This document shows, one piece after another, positions 17,232 to 17,654 of a DNA stretch of 17,654 bases (positions within the stretch are counted from its first letter, which is position 1; each line of letters opens with the position of its first letter). The notes beneath the pieces were generated by a model, which saw only the letters and a program-made list of their open reading frames with translations, had not been told where the DNA came from and searched no databases. The position numbers and the translations under genes are program-made. The DNA is from Brevundimonas sp. (GTDB lineage Bacteria; Pseudomonadota; Alphaproteobacteria; Caulobacterales; Caulobacteraceae). Where the stretch lies: the NCBI RefSeq assembly GCF_031082345.1, contig NZ_JAVHLH010000029.1:1-17654 (forward strand), written 5' to 3'.

Positions 17232-17654
17232 GGTCTGCGAAGATCGCCATGGCCCCCGCCATGGTCTGCTGACGCTCGGGCGGCAGGACGGACCAGCGCG
17301 CCAGGACCTCGGCCCCCATCAGGCCCGGCGCGTCCTTAAGCGCCGCGAGCCCGGCGTCGGTCAGCCGGGCGTGGACCACCCGGCGGTCGGTTCCGGAGCG
17401 ATAACGGACGATCAGGCCCTTGGCCTCGAGCCGGTCCAGCACGGCGACCACCGTCGGCGAGGACATCGACACGTCGCGGGAGATGGCGCTGGTGCTGACC
17501 TCGCCGAGGGCGCGGATCGACTGCAGCACCAGCAGCTGGGGCAGGGTCAGGCCCGTCAGGCGCGAGATTTCGCGCGACCGGACGTCGATGGCCTGGGCGA
17601 TGCGGCGGACCGAACGGACCAGGGAGGCGGTCGGATCGGCCGCGGGCGGAACGG
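17203..17654 (-). CDS. MarR family transcriptional regulator (5' end beyond the window)
   Basis: My translation of the minus strand continues open to the window edge, giving 149 visible residues; an internal GTG at 17529 would start inside the DNA-binding domain and is not the real start. Visible parts are an N-terminal dimer helix (SLVRSVRRIAQAIDVRSREI), then the winged helix: LTLPQLLVLQSI, STSAISRDVSMSSPTVVAVL as helix-turn-helix, DRLEAKGLIVR, and the wing GTDRRVVHARLTDAG. A helical tail follows. MarR proteins bind palindromes and respond to small ligands or oxidants. The gene converges on the PepSY gene with 29 bases of overlap. Its targets are not visible; its own promoter lies outside. 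Confidence 0.9.
   Translation of the reverse strand, partial: VPPAADPTASLVRSVRRIAQAIDVRSREISRLTGLTLPQLLVLQSIRALGEVSTSAISRDVSMSSPTVVAVLDRLEAKGLIVRYRSGTDRRVVHARLTDAGLAALKDAPGLMGAEVLARWSVLPPERQQTMAGAMAIFADLMAGEARPA

Overview
The window reads as ordinary chromosomal DNA of a GC-rich alphaproteobacterium, most likely Caulobacterales (Caulobacter or Brevundimonas-like). This rests on three things. UvrA and TrmFO have alphaproteobacterial character. A direct-repeat SOS box of the form GTTC-N7-GTTC sits before uvrA. Several promoters fit the Caulobacter sigma-70 pattern (TTGACG-like, then CTANAW-like) very close to their start codons. Coding density is high and several genes abut or overlap. I see no rRNA, tRNA, CRISPR array, IS element or phage gene, and no gene-free stretch longer than 300 bases.

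Layout, left to right. At 1-406 (minus) is the N-terminal part of an ABC-F type ATPase, cut by the window edge and overlapped at its start by a possible 45-residue membrane peptide. At 618-1121 (plus) is a group III truncated haemoglobin. At 1123-2853 (minus) is a two-gene envelope unit: an OmpA-domain lipoprotein followed by a DUF3617-like anchored protein. It diverges from uvrA (3029-5932, plus). The 175-base divergent region carries an SOS box, a lipoprotein promoter and a small palindrome between that promoter's boxes. At 5937-8928 (minus) are three membrane-protein genes: two tandem six-helix paralogues and a CPBP-family (CAAX-like) intramembrane protease.

At 9036-11305 (plus) trmFO is translationally coupled to a DUF2236/MpaB-like haem oxygenase gene. 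That gene converges on an acyl-CoA dehydrogenase (11302-12510, minus), and the two stop codons share one CTAG. Upstream of the dehydrogenase is an SCP2 sterol-carrier protein gene, with a strong hairpin terminator between them, which suggests a lipid or acyl-CoA module with unequal expression of its two genes. At 13054-13881 (minus) is an unrecognised membrane-anchored, highly charged repeat protein. At 14038-17231 (plus) a TonB-dependent receptor gene overlaps a PepSY-type inner-membrane protein gene by one base, an arrangement typical of ferric-siderophore uptake plus periplasmic reduction; a Fur-like palindrome lies upstream. A MarR-family regulator (17203 to the right edge, minus) converges on this pair and overlaps it by 29 bases.

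No clearly new defence or mobile system is visible. The items most worth checking are the small overlapping ORF at the left, the hairpin between SCP2 and the acyl-CoA dehydrogenase, the charged repeat protein next to the receptor, the Fur-like palindrome, and the envelope lipoprotein/DUF3617 pair beside an SOS box.
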